Assembly (NCBI GenBank): GCA_947396885.1
Contig: OX377204.1
Location: forward strand, 46,797,139-46,861,138
Direction: 5' to 3'
Source: Heligmosomoides polygyrus polygyrus
Lineage: Eukaryota > Nematoda > Chromadorea > Rhabditida > Heligmosomidae
Length of the DNA stretch: 64,000 nt
Of this stretch, positions 12,001 to 24,000 are shown piece by piece. The position numbers were made by a program, and so were the translations under genes. Below the pieces are notes generated by a model. That model worked only from the letters and a program-made list of their open reading frames with translations, was not told the origin of the DNA and did no database searches. How positions within the stretch are numbered: the stretch's first letter is position 1; each line of letters starts with the position of its first letter.

Positions 12001-15000
12001 CTGTAATCAATCGCGATAGTAGTGACCGGCCCCTTAAATATTTTCTTCTTCGAAATTTGGGCGAATTGCGTTCGTTTACGTGTTAACGCTGTTCGGCTTT
12101 TTGTTGTATTTTTATTAATTCTTTCTGTACTAGCGGGCTCTTGGCCGCGTCGAGATTGTACATGTTCGTAGAACAGTCACACAAAACGGAATCCCAAAGA
12201 AGTAAGAGGGAAATCCCGGGATCTGTCTGGTCTGGCTTACACAGCCCACTAAGTACCTTCTCTTGAATGATAATTCCATACCTATTATTATTCCACACCC
12301 TGAAGACAATTTGTTGCTGAGAGCCTTTTAATTTTGCTGTCCATACTTTGTTGACAGTGAATGGTTGTTTTACATTGTAGTGTTACTCTCCTTTCCTTGA
12401 ATTTAGTTGTTGACCTGTTGAAGTTGTAACATATACGGTTTTCCTTGTTTTTTTTTCATTTTAAGTAGTAGTTTGCAGTTATTTGTATTTTTTAACGAAA
12501 TTTAACGAAAAATTTTCTTTAAAAATTTCATTAAGAAAATTTAACACATAGAACTTCATGTCCACCCCTAGTGGCGAAGATGACCCAACCAATCACAATA
12601 GCCTACAGATTAACCGGATTTGGTTTAATTACAGACGAAGGAGGACTGGGAGGTTTGGAGGACTTGCAGTGGCATTCCAGAGATTCGGACTGAAGTGAAC
12701 CCTAAAATCTCGTGTATTAGAGCTTCAAACTCTTTCGTATCAGAATTAACTGCGATGCGTGCTTCGGAGATTCCAATTAGATAGACGAGAGCCATTTTAA
12801 GAGTGTCCCAAGTGCTCATCTTTTTTTGAAAATAGTGTTACGATCTTTTAGTGCGCAGAAAGACGACATTTATATATAAAATTAATTATATATATAAATT
12901 TAATAAATAAATAAATAAATAAATTTATACTCTCACATGAAACACATTTTCACATTCAAATTGCGCGATGAGTTTCTCTCTGATAGTTGGTAGAACTCCT
13001 AAGAAGGACCTGAGTGCTTTAATTTCTTCAAAACATTTCATGAGTGTTTCTCAACCCATTGGTTGGCTAAGGTCATGCTGGTATAATGTCTGTTTAATTT
13101 GTTCCTGGAGAACATCATCTTCGATGAACCTTCAGTATTACCAGGAGAATATCTCAACGGTAGGTCGGAATGGCCCAAATGTTGTGTATGGGCACAATCG
13201 CCTCTTTCTGGGAAACAATATAATGCAAATATCTCAACTTCAATACAACTCTTTGCAGAGTTAAGAACGACGGAATTTGGGCCGTTGGAGGCGTTAGCTT
13301 TCTGCCTGCACGCCAAGGGCAGACTCAAGTTGGCCGAAAACAGCGATCCGAGGATTACGCTGCCTCTCTACCCGCTGCGCCTCTGTCGCTCGCTAATCAT
13401 CGCTGTTTCCAGCTGACTTAAGCCCACCCTTCGCTCGCAGGCAGAGGGTTAACGTCGCCAACGGTCCAGCTTGCGTCGTCCCTAACTCTGTGCAGAGTTG
13501 TACTGGGGTGGAGATGTTTGCATTTTGTGGTTTGCCAGAGAGAGGCGATTCTGCCCATATACAACATTTGGGCCATTCCGACCTACCGTTGTAATAGTCT
13601 GCTGGCTAGTATCGTAAGATATCAGGCCGTGCGTTGTAAATTTTCATAGAAAGTCAGAGTTACAAAACACTTAAGTGACATCATTTAGACTTCTGTGTTT
13701 GAAGGTCAGTCGTTTATCTAATTAGATTCTTCGTGTGGCCTGGAAGCATGTCATGCAGTTAATCCTGGTACAAATAAAAAGTGATATTTCGAAAAAAAAA
13801 AACAAAGGAAGACTTCTTCTCTTCTTCTGGGAAGATCCTTTTCTAGTTCATTCGGCAGAGCTCCAAATTCTAATAAGGAGATGGTAGAGTTCACATCATT
13901 CCGAATTTTTGGACTACCACTAAAGCCGTATAAGCCTCCTAACCCTCTATCCATTGTAATTACGCCAAATCTGGTCGATACTGTGGTTAGTTGGTCATGC
14001 TTTGGCGCACCCTGACGCTGAGGGTATCAGGGCGCGAGTCGACGCTTGCTCCATTTGCACTGTCTGCATTGCTTGTCCGCACCGCTTTCAGAAAGGTCGT
14101 CCTTCCCTCGAAAACAATAGCCAGCAGCGTGGCTCTTTTCATTTCGGTTGCTAGTAGAACGTATTGTTTGTCTTCTCGCCATGTTTATAGCAACTAGTCA
14201 TAATAAAGGGCTTTGGTATACTCCCGCATCGCGCCAGCGACGGGTCGCAGCAGCAGTATTCCGCGAGTAGCTGCGTGCTGCGTGCCTAAATTGGGATCTC
14301 CGTGCCAGCATGAAATTGTCAGTGTGAAGGCGAGACCTCTCCGGTGACTTTTCCGACGATTTGACATGGAGAGCTTTGGTTGATCGTGACAGACCTTTAG
14401 GTCCTTTAGGTAGTGCAAAAGTCCGGCGTCACAGGGAAGCCGAACCACATACCACCGCGGCGCTCCTCAGTCTCCTGCGCCACCGATGCTCAGACGCCAG
14501 CGCAGCTTCCGCTCTACTTGAGCTCTCTTGTGATTGGCTCGATCTGTGTGCAGCTAGAGGGCAAATGAGCCAAAACTGAAATTGGTCCACAACTCCGTTC
14601 CCAGAGGAATGTAGCAGAATTTGAACACATATTTGGACTCAGCGTTCGAAACCGCATCCCGCGGTGCACATCTCATCTCAGTGTGCCATTGTTATCCAGT
14701 ACTCCCTTGTCAGAAAAGTAGATAGGAATTCAGTGAGCCACGTGAAGGCGCTTTTTATCGAAATAAGCGGTAGCATAAAGGTACTGTCAATAGAAGCGAG
14801 TTCGCTACGGAAGACACCAAGACGTTTCTGATATTGAATGAAAAGTCTGCAGCTTACAATTATTGGAAGTGACAGCTCTATTCCTAAGCAAACAGTGGTG
14901 ATACATATAACGTGCACCACCTATTCAAGGCCTATTTTAATCAAAAGACCGCTCACGTTGAGGCAGTAATGTAAGCCCTAGAACATTTTCCGCTAAATTA

Positions 15001-18000
15001 GTGAAACGCAACAAACTGAGGAAAATCACAGCCTCCACAATCCAAACTTCTCGTTAAAAATTAGAGGATCGCATGTATAAAAGATACGCACTGAGTGTTT
15101 CGCTCTCAAGTACGTATCTTATTGTCATCTAAGTCAACAGAGCGGGATCTAAATAGGAGAAGGTTGAAGCTGAGAGCGTTTCATTTCCTTAGCTCCCTAA
15201 ATTTACTTCGTTTTTTTTTGAGCAACCCGCTGCGACTCTTTTCTCCAGAATCCAACGGATCTTCTAGCTCATCGTCAGCAAAATGTCTGTTACAGGTCTT
15301 TAGTAATAAAACATAGACATGAAGGATTGTGTGTAGTGCTTTAGATTCTCCTCTCCTTTTCCTCGTAATCAAACACTTCGCGAACCCTGCTTGAGTATTT
15401 CTGTTTAGTATACACACGCAAAAATCATTCCATTAACCTGGAGAAGCTTGTGAATTGCAATCCTCACCATGGGTTGATTTCATCATAAAGAATGTGGAAT
15501 AAGCAGTGGTAAGCAATGGTTGTGGGCTCCACAACCTTTTTCAACTCCGTTGAAACTGGCTTAATCTCCTTAGAGCTTGTTTTAATATGGAATGGATATT
15601 TAGTGACATGCCAATTTCAGTGGCTCGGGCCTCTCACAGCAGCTTTTGAATCGGAAGCACACTGGATAAGCGATGCAGTCGCAAGGTATATGGAATACCA
15701 CGTTCTTGGAAAGGCCTTCGAAGGAGTGATTGAGAAGGTTCGCTTCTTTGTTTGGCCAACGTAGCTTCTTCCCAGCGGAGTTTTTCGAATACAGGTGTCA
15801 CCTTCGAACAGGTAACATGCATCGATTTCCCGTTACTGCAGAAAATTGCTCGCAGCTCATTCCTTAGGCTCGCCGATAATTGTTTTCATGGCAAATCGGT
15901 GATTCAGTAGCGGTCGGAATCGACAGACATTTATCAGTTATGGCGGGAATTAGTCACTGAGATTGGTCATGACACAGATATGTCGCGAGCCTGTTGGTCA
16001 TCAACTGCCAGCAATACACGAACTCTGCCACGCGAGAACCACTGCCAGCATGTATCAGTTCTTGCGCGCAGCCAACCCTCCGACACGGTGTGGATTTGAC
16101 GTGAAACACGTTCCTGCAAGGTACCACAACGATGTGTTGTTGCGATCAAAACTCAAGCGCCAGGCTGGACCCGAACCAGCACTTCCTGCTGACCGGGTGG
16201 AAAAACGTATTGTTTTCTAATTGAAACTAAACTAGCTGCTCAAGCATAACACGCTGCCTATGTATAGCTTTAGAGTTGAATTTTTGGAGCTGTGCGATTG
16301 TCTGCAAAGGATTAAACAATGATGTGTCCCGTGGCTGACCGCAACAGGTCTTTGTACAGGCCAAATATGCGTTCAGAGTGCCTCCACAATGTTCCGTAGA
16401 AGTACAGTTATGGCCGTATCTTTTGATCAAATCCCGAAGAAGCCGCGTTTTCCCGGCTTTTGCGTCTTTTTGATATAACTTGCCTAAAATTCGTTAATTT
16501 CAAAAACAAGCCATATATTTGAGCTCAGGAGCTCGAGCTCTATCGTATGGTATGCACTGTTTATATGAAGCTATGGAAATGGCCGAAATTGAAAACTTGC
16601 GCTCCATTGCGAAGGGCGGTCGTGGACGAGTTGTCGGCCGCAAGGCGTCGAAAACCGTTGCGTACTCACAACTCCTCTAGTTTGAGGATTTTTGAGAAGC
16701 GGTGGGTATCATTCGATTCGTCTCTTCGAGATCTATACAAGCATTTGTACAACTTCGCCAGACCACCGCGTTTTCGCAGTGGGTGGTCAAAAAGACTGGA
16801 ACGGGCTTTTGCGATTGGAGAAGCTTATTTTTCAGGACTTGCATGTTCTTGGAGTATATCAAACATGACGTCAAGTGTTCCGTCATGCCAGAAATTCACT
16901 GAGAGTGCGCCGTGCACTAGGCATATAGGATCAACCTATGAATCGGGGGGGGGGGGACAGCTTGTAGTGTGAGTGTTTAGGGAGTCTTATGAGAAATTCT
17001 CAGCCGCCCTACTCAGGAGTTGCTCTAAGGCTGTCCAGCTAGCCTTTGGAGTGTGCTGTGCACTATGCATATAAGATGGTACTTATCAATCGAGAAGGGC
17101 GGGAGAGCTTGTAGAGTGAACGTTTGGGGAGTTTTATCACAAATTTGCGGCCGGCCTACTCAGGAGTTGCTGTACTCTGTTCCGGCGAGACCTAGGAGTG
17201 CGCCGGAGACAGTACAGCAGTTCCTGAGTAGGTCGGCTGCAAATTTGTGATAAAACTCCCCAAACGCTCACTCTACAAGCTGCCCCCCCCCCCTCTCGAT
17301 TGATAGGTTTGATCCTATATAGGTTGTTCACGGCGCACCGCAAAGGCTAGCTGGACAGTCTTAGAGCAATTCCTGAATGGAGCGGGTGGGAATTTCTGAT
17401 AAAACTCCCCAAACGCGCACTCTACAAACTGTCGCGCCCACTCGATTGATAGGTCCGATCCTGTATGCATTGTGTACGGCGCACTCTCGAGGGATTCCTT
17501 GCATGTCAGAGCACTTCACGCCATGCTTGAGATACTCCCAGAACATGCAAGTCTCGGAAAATAAGCTTCTTCAATCGCAAAGAGCCCGTTCCAGTCATTT
17601 TTGTCCACCCACTGCGAAAATGCGGTGGTCTGATAAAGTTGCATACATGGTTGTGTCGAAGAGTCGAATCGAACGGTAGCAACCGTTTCTCAGAAAACCT
17701 AAAACTTAAGAAGTTATGAGCATGCAACGGTTTCGACGACTTGCTACCGACAACTCGTCCGCAGCCGCCCTTCGCAATGGAGCACGATTTTGAACGAAAA
17801 ATAACCTTTGAAAAAATTCGGTTCAACTTTGAAATTTTTGGCAATTTTTTAACGCTGTCTGATAGAGCTTGAACTGCTGAACTCAAAAATGTGCTTGCTT
17901 TCGCAATTGGTTAACTTTGAAGGAAGTTATTTCGAAAGGCCGAAAAAGCCGGAAAAATGCGGCTTTTTCGGCATTTTTGAAAAGGCTACGGCCATAACTG

Positions 18001-21000
18001 TAGTATGTGTGGCGCTTATCAATCTAAACCGGCTAACGCATTTTGTCATTTTATTTCACTATGGAGGCAGTTTTAGTTTCGCTATTTCGCTTGCGCGAAG
18101 ATCTTGGAGAGGGCTAAAGCTATAGAAAATTCGTTTTATCTTTCCTGTAAGGGTCTGTCAACCTGCTAAGTGCCTGCCACACTAGCATCTCCTGCTGACT
18201 ACACCATACATCGGCAGCGATATTTAGTGAGTTAGTCTTGAACTAACCAGGGAAGGGTCTCAGGCGTAGGTCTGAACGGGGGAAATGGATAGCACTGCGG
18301 GAATCTCCACCCTTCATATGGTAGAAAAACATGTTTCTTTTTTGCTGAGTCCTTGAACCCAAAGAGCTACGGGCCCTCAAAATTGGGGATACAGTATTGC
18401 ACCGTCACCCGTAACCACCATAACCTACCGTAATCGGTCGAAATTTGAAAAACGGATGTCAGATGCGTGATCAGCACCTCAAATAACCCCCTGGGCGAGG
18501 TTTAGGCAAAATTTTTTCCTAGACCTTTGGAGTCGTGAAAGTAGTGTCGTGAAAGTCGGCACGACATGGCAGTCTAAATCAGCTTACTTCCTACACATCT
18601 CCTTCACATTTATTTCACTCTAAATTGTCAAATAAAGGTTTCTGTGAGCTGTGCTTCACTCACTTTTCTCAGTTTCTAAATTATACAATGTTTTGTGTTT
18701 TTCAGCAAATGTTAAACAATGACCTTACAACGGGCACGGGTTACAGCAGGGACAGATGACTAGGGTTGTCGAAGTCATAATCACCGATTTTGCCCAAACT
18801 TCTCCCATGGGGAATATTTGTGGTGCTGCTCACGAATCTGACATTCGTTTTTCAATTTCCAGCCAATTACGGTAGGTTAAGTTGGGTGCGGGTCACTAGG
18901 GCCGTCGAAGTCATAATCACCGATTACGCCCAAACTTCACCCAAGGGATCACGAATCTGACATCCGTTTTCCGTATTACCCTGAAGTGTTTTAAATTACA
19001 GTAGGTAAATGTGATTAATGGTAAGATCACGGTAACCGTTCTTGCCCAAACTTCGCATTGAGTACGAATCTGATCCTTGTTTGACAATGTAGAGTGAAAT
19101 AGGTAGAATAGGAGATGTGTAGGAAGCAAATTGGTAAAGAAGGCGGCAATCATGAAAGATGCAAAAACACTGCACAGCCTTTCGCCGAGCCTTCCGCCGC
19201 GTCCCATACAACAGCGCGCGCACACATGCACGTGGGCACGTGCTGACGGTGCGCTGCTATACCCCCCCCCCCTTTCGAGGGCCCGTAGCTCTTTTGATTC
19301 AAAGAATCAGCAAAAACGAAACATGTTTTTCTACTATATGAAGGGTGGAGATTCTGGCAGTACTATCCATTTCCCCCGTTCAGACCTACGCCTGAGATCC
19401 TTCCCTGGTAAGGTGGGCAGGATGGAAAACTTAACACGTTGACGACGAGAGCGATTTTCGCGCATCTGTCCCGTGGGACGAAGCGCACCACGCAAGCATG
19501 AGACGAGATCCTTTGACCCAAACTTCTTCTAAAGGATAATTTGGGATGATGAACACAATGGTGGTGTCTGTTTAGATGGTTATGCAAACTTATCGCCCAA
19601 ATCGATAACTAGGGTGTGTAGTAAACCTGTATCTTCAGGTTTATTCACGTGTAGATCACACGGCCTCATGGGCCCTCACGTAACAGAACCCGAAAGTAAC
19701 ATAAGGTTTTTACTAACAATAAGAGTGCATATGAACGATAACAAGGGCCACGGGTGGAAGGTCGAAGGGGGGGGGGAAGGAACTCCTCAGAGGCGGGGAG
19801 GAGCCGGAGCCGACACCACACGCCCGGAAATCGGACTAAGACGACCAACCTCAGAGCATTCCTAGAGGTTCTTTTATATCCTTCAGCCAGTGGGATGAAG
19901 CAGCGGCTGTCACTGTTACAACATGCAGAACACGTCGGGAGTTGATCCCGGAATAGATGCCTACGCTCGTTACAGGTGGTTGTGTCAGACTCACTGTTGT
20001 ACTGAACTTCGTCTAAGGGGTTATTGGGCGTGCTGATCACGAATATTACACTCTCTTTTCAAATATCTGCCAACTACGATAGGTAGCGGTAAGTGAGCTA
20101 CGTGGGCTACATGAATTACGTGATGTGGTTGGGAGACAATTTGACGGGGACAGGGTCACCGATCTAGCCAGAACTTCGTCTAGAATATTTTTGGTGCTGT
20201 GATGTGTGATTTTTAGAAATTCAACGAACCAACGGGTATGTTATGCCGGATATGGGTAACGCTTATATCCAGCGTAACATAACTGACCATAGCCTTCTTG
20301 CCCATTGGATCAACGCAGAATGCAGAGAAAGAAGGAAAAATCCAGAGAGGGAAGAGGAAAAGAGGAAAGCTGCTAAAGCGCTAAAGAAAGTAGGTTGTCA
20401 CAGATGTGAAATCTATCAAAATTTCGAAAGCAAAGCGTGATATTTGTGACCAGCCTCTGAAATAACCTTCCATACGGACTTTGTGCAAAATCGAAGGTCC
20501 CGACACGAAAACTGCAGTTATCGATTTTGTAGAAAACCGACCAATCAATCGATACAACAGATATCGTTATTATGTTCACCATTCCAAATAACCCTTCCAG
20601 TCGAAATTTGGATGGACCTGGTATCGTCCTTCTCAACTAGATAGACCGCCGCGCGCCAGTGAGCGGCGTCATCCCACGAGACAGACTGGCTGCCGCGGGC
20701 CATTGAGCGGCATTGTCGTCAACGTGTTAAGTGAAAGTCAAAGTGACGTAGATGAGCAGATGCTCGCATACTGTGTACCATACTCTTGTTGACGCCTTTC
20801 CTCATCAACGTAAATGAAGTCAGTGAGGGTTCTTCTCGAGCTCGACTATGCATGCAAAGATTGACCCTTTTTCACGACTGTGGCTCTCTGTACTGTCGAT
20901 AGGTTGTTCATAATGCGCTAACCCTGCTGTGATGCCAACAGCCGTAACTACAAAATAGGCAGGGAGAGTAGGCACGCAGATGCTATTCGGGAAATGTTGT

Positions 21001-24000
21001 TAGGCCGATTAGGGGTGCATATTTAACGGTTAACGGTTTTACGAATTTAACGAATTAACGGCATTTTTCGTTAAAATCTGGCTTGACGGAAATTTTTAGA
21101 AATTTAGGGGAATTTTTAACGGACTTTTTCTCAGTAGGTTTATCACGTTTATCTTTAGTCCTCACTAGTGTTGCAGATCTCACCCTCACTATTAGGACTG
21201 CTACTGAAAAGCTATTGAAATCAGCTAGAATAAGTACAAAGAATCCATTTTAAAGCCGTAAATGGCGCGAGGATACCGCACGCAATGGCAACCTGTTTGA
21301 CTTTGACTGGGCGTTTGCTACTATGACGCCAGGCACAGCGCGCGAATCCTTTTTATTTTATTTTCACGCTATTTTTCACACCTTCAATGGCACATTTGAA
21401 TTTTTGGAAATAATGCATTTAGGAGCTAGAAAAGCCGCCGAGTCTCCGCCGAGCCGCCAATCACGTTAACGAATCCACTAAAATACTGGCCTGACCCCTC
21501 GTAAAATATGCTTATCCCCACTTGTCGCTATTTATCCCAAACTAATTTTGCTCGCCACCTGGAAGAGTCGAGACGGAGAGAATGTTTTCGGCTGCTGGAT
21601 GTATTTTAAACAATTTGCGAGAGAAACAACAACTTTGAAAGCTACTTTTCCCTAATGTTAGCATTCCACTGGTAGGCTTTTAATTGTATTTTTATGGGTT
21701 CCTTCGGTACTTAATGGGCTGGTGCCCGCATTAAGGTTGTACATGCTCGTAGAACCATCACACAAAACGGTTTCGCACAGAACTAGGAAGGACATATCAC
21801 TTCCGAGGTACCGGAATTCTTCCAGCGGTTCAATCACCTCCCCTTGGCAGTCTTGGATATGTCCAGTGCACTGCTCCAAGCTGATGATCCTCGTCTTCTT
21901 CACGTTCAGCCCAGGCCGTTGTCTGCGATGGCCTTGCCACAGCTGTACCTTTTCCTCCATCTCCACCTGTCGGCTACTAAGGTGATATCGTCTGCTTTGA
22001 GGATGGTCCTGAGAGGGCTTTCCTCAAAGTGATTCTCTATACAGTCAAGCGTCAGCAGGAGGAGGAACGGATTCAGTTGACCCTTGATGTAAGATATGTG
22101 ATACGAACTCCACGTGGACAAATAAGATATCCATCTTATTTGTCCACGTGGAGTTCGTATCACAGCTTTCGAGCTTTCCTACATGCCATTTATGATCGTG
22201 ACCAGACGTTCAGGAACACTCCTCCCTCGAAGGGATTTCCCAAGCACGGCCCGGGGTAACATGTCGTAAACATTCACCTGGCTGGCGATGAAGATCTGTA
22301 GTATCTGTAGTGGGTCTCTAAGGCATGAAGCCTCATTGCTCGTGGCAGATAGGGACCACCTCCTCAGCCTCGAGTCGACCAGTCGTTCGTAGCCCTTCAT
22401 CGTGTGGGAGATCATTTTGATCCCTCGGTAGTTTAATTTTTCGAACGCGTCCGCCTTCTGCTTGAAAATAGCGGCTACGATGCTGTCCTTCCAGCCATCC
22501 GGCCTCTTGCCCTCATTTACGACTCTGTTGGAAATCTATGTCAGCCAATCGACTCTACAATCTCCAAACACCTTCCAAGCCTATTGGCACCTCATCAAGC
22601 CCAGCTGCCTTTCCGGGCTTCATCTTCACTAGTGTTGCGAATCTTTTCCTGTGTCCAAGATGGGTCCTTCCACTGGATGTCCTTCCTGGACTTCTCGACG
22701 AGGGAATTCCTCATTTAGGAGTTTCTTGAAGTACTCCTCCCATCTTTTTCTGACCTCGACTGGCTTCCGTAGTAACTTGCCGTCAGCACTCTTCACCGTC
22801 TTGACCACTCGAATGTCGACCCTAGGTCTATGCCATACCTTGGCCAGCCGGATGGCGAACTTCTCTTCCTGTCGGCCGTCCAGCTTCTCGTATAGGGGAT
22901 CCATCATCTCATTCTTTGCTTTTGCTAAGGCTGCCTTCGCCAACCTCTTCAGCTTTCTGTAGACTGTGAGATGCTCGGGTGCCCTGGTCTTCTGCCGCTG
23001 CTTATACGCCCCCACCGTTTTGTTCACCGCAACCTGCACCTCTTCACTCCAGAACCATGCCGCCTTATCTGATCTGGTTACCTTCCTTTGCTTCATCGAG
23101 GACTTCCCTTGTACATCGCAGGGTTGTTTTGATCACCTTTCTCCAGATCTCGTTCACGGGACGAGTTGGATCGGGAAGTCCTGCTTCGATCACTGTCCTT
23201 CGTAGCTCGCTGCGCTCTGAACCCCGCAGTTTCCACCATCGGATTTTAGGTTCCGTTCTTAGTTTGCTGGGTAGAGGTATGTTAAGATCAGCTACCAAAT
23301 GCCTTTGCCATTATGCTGCTAGATTGTCCCATAAGTCCTCGCCGTTTTTTCAACAATTCATCGATTTCGCCGGCGGTCTCTTCCATAGCGCTATACAGCC
23401 TTCGAAAGAGAATGATTTCCTCTATCAGACCATGTATTGCATTTCTTTTTTCATCTTGAATTTTGTCAATTTTGAGGTCGTTGAAATGAAAAGTGAAAAA
23501 GGAAAAAAGTGGCCATCTGCGCAGTGCTTCTCTCCGCTTAGGTGTAGAATTTTTTGCGCAGTTTTTCATAGCTTTTGAAAGATAATGTTTTGTACTGCAA
23601 GAATACATGTTGGTCCTTTTTGCCCATTTGTCCTTTATTAATTAGGTCCTCAAATTGCCGGAAGTCATACTTGTCGACCTGGCACTCCATTTTGATGACC
23701 TGAAAATTAGCAAAAGTTTAAATGGCGAAAAACAAATTAAATATTCTGGTAGAACAAGAGATCCATGTTCGAGTGTCATATAAATAAAACTGAGCAACAC
23801 AGACTAAGCAAGGCGAAGGAGTTGTTGGTAAAGATGATTTTCCTCTTTTTGGCATTTTGTTGATATTCGACAGAAATCAGCATGAGCCGGTAAGCGCGAC
23901 ACGAATTCTTATAGATCAAAACATTCTCTTATGAATGACATATAACAAAAAAAGCAAAAAAGAGCAAAAAAGTCCTACCATAGAGTAGGAGTTTCGGTGA

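Larger units (their letters stand above)
8409..15620. other. 7.2 kb M1 intron (GC-AG) packed with repeats
   Basis: The intron starts GCAAG and ends TTTCAG. It holds an inverted pair of a longer repeat, a hAT-like element, an RTE 3' fragment, an AT/TAAA microsatellite and a 437 bp foldback, each listed separately. Between 8700 and 10100 I see only AT-rich sequence plus two CpG-rich patches near 9240-9330 and 9560-9640 that resemble each other (CGTCGCGG-CGCGG blocks). No protein-coding gene was recognised. Confidence 0.7.

Noticed and set aside
16547..16972. 141-codon frame and its mirror at 17506-17886
   Set aside because: Both arise from the palindrome; they encode related products only because the DNA arms are inverted copies.
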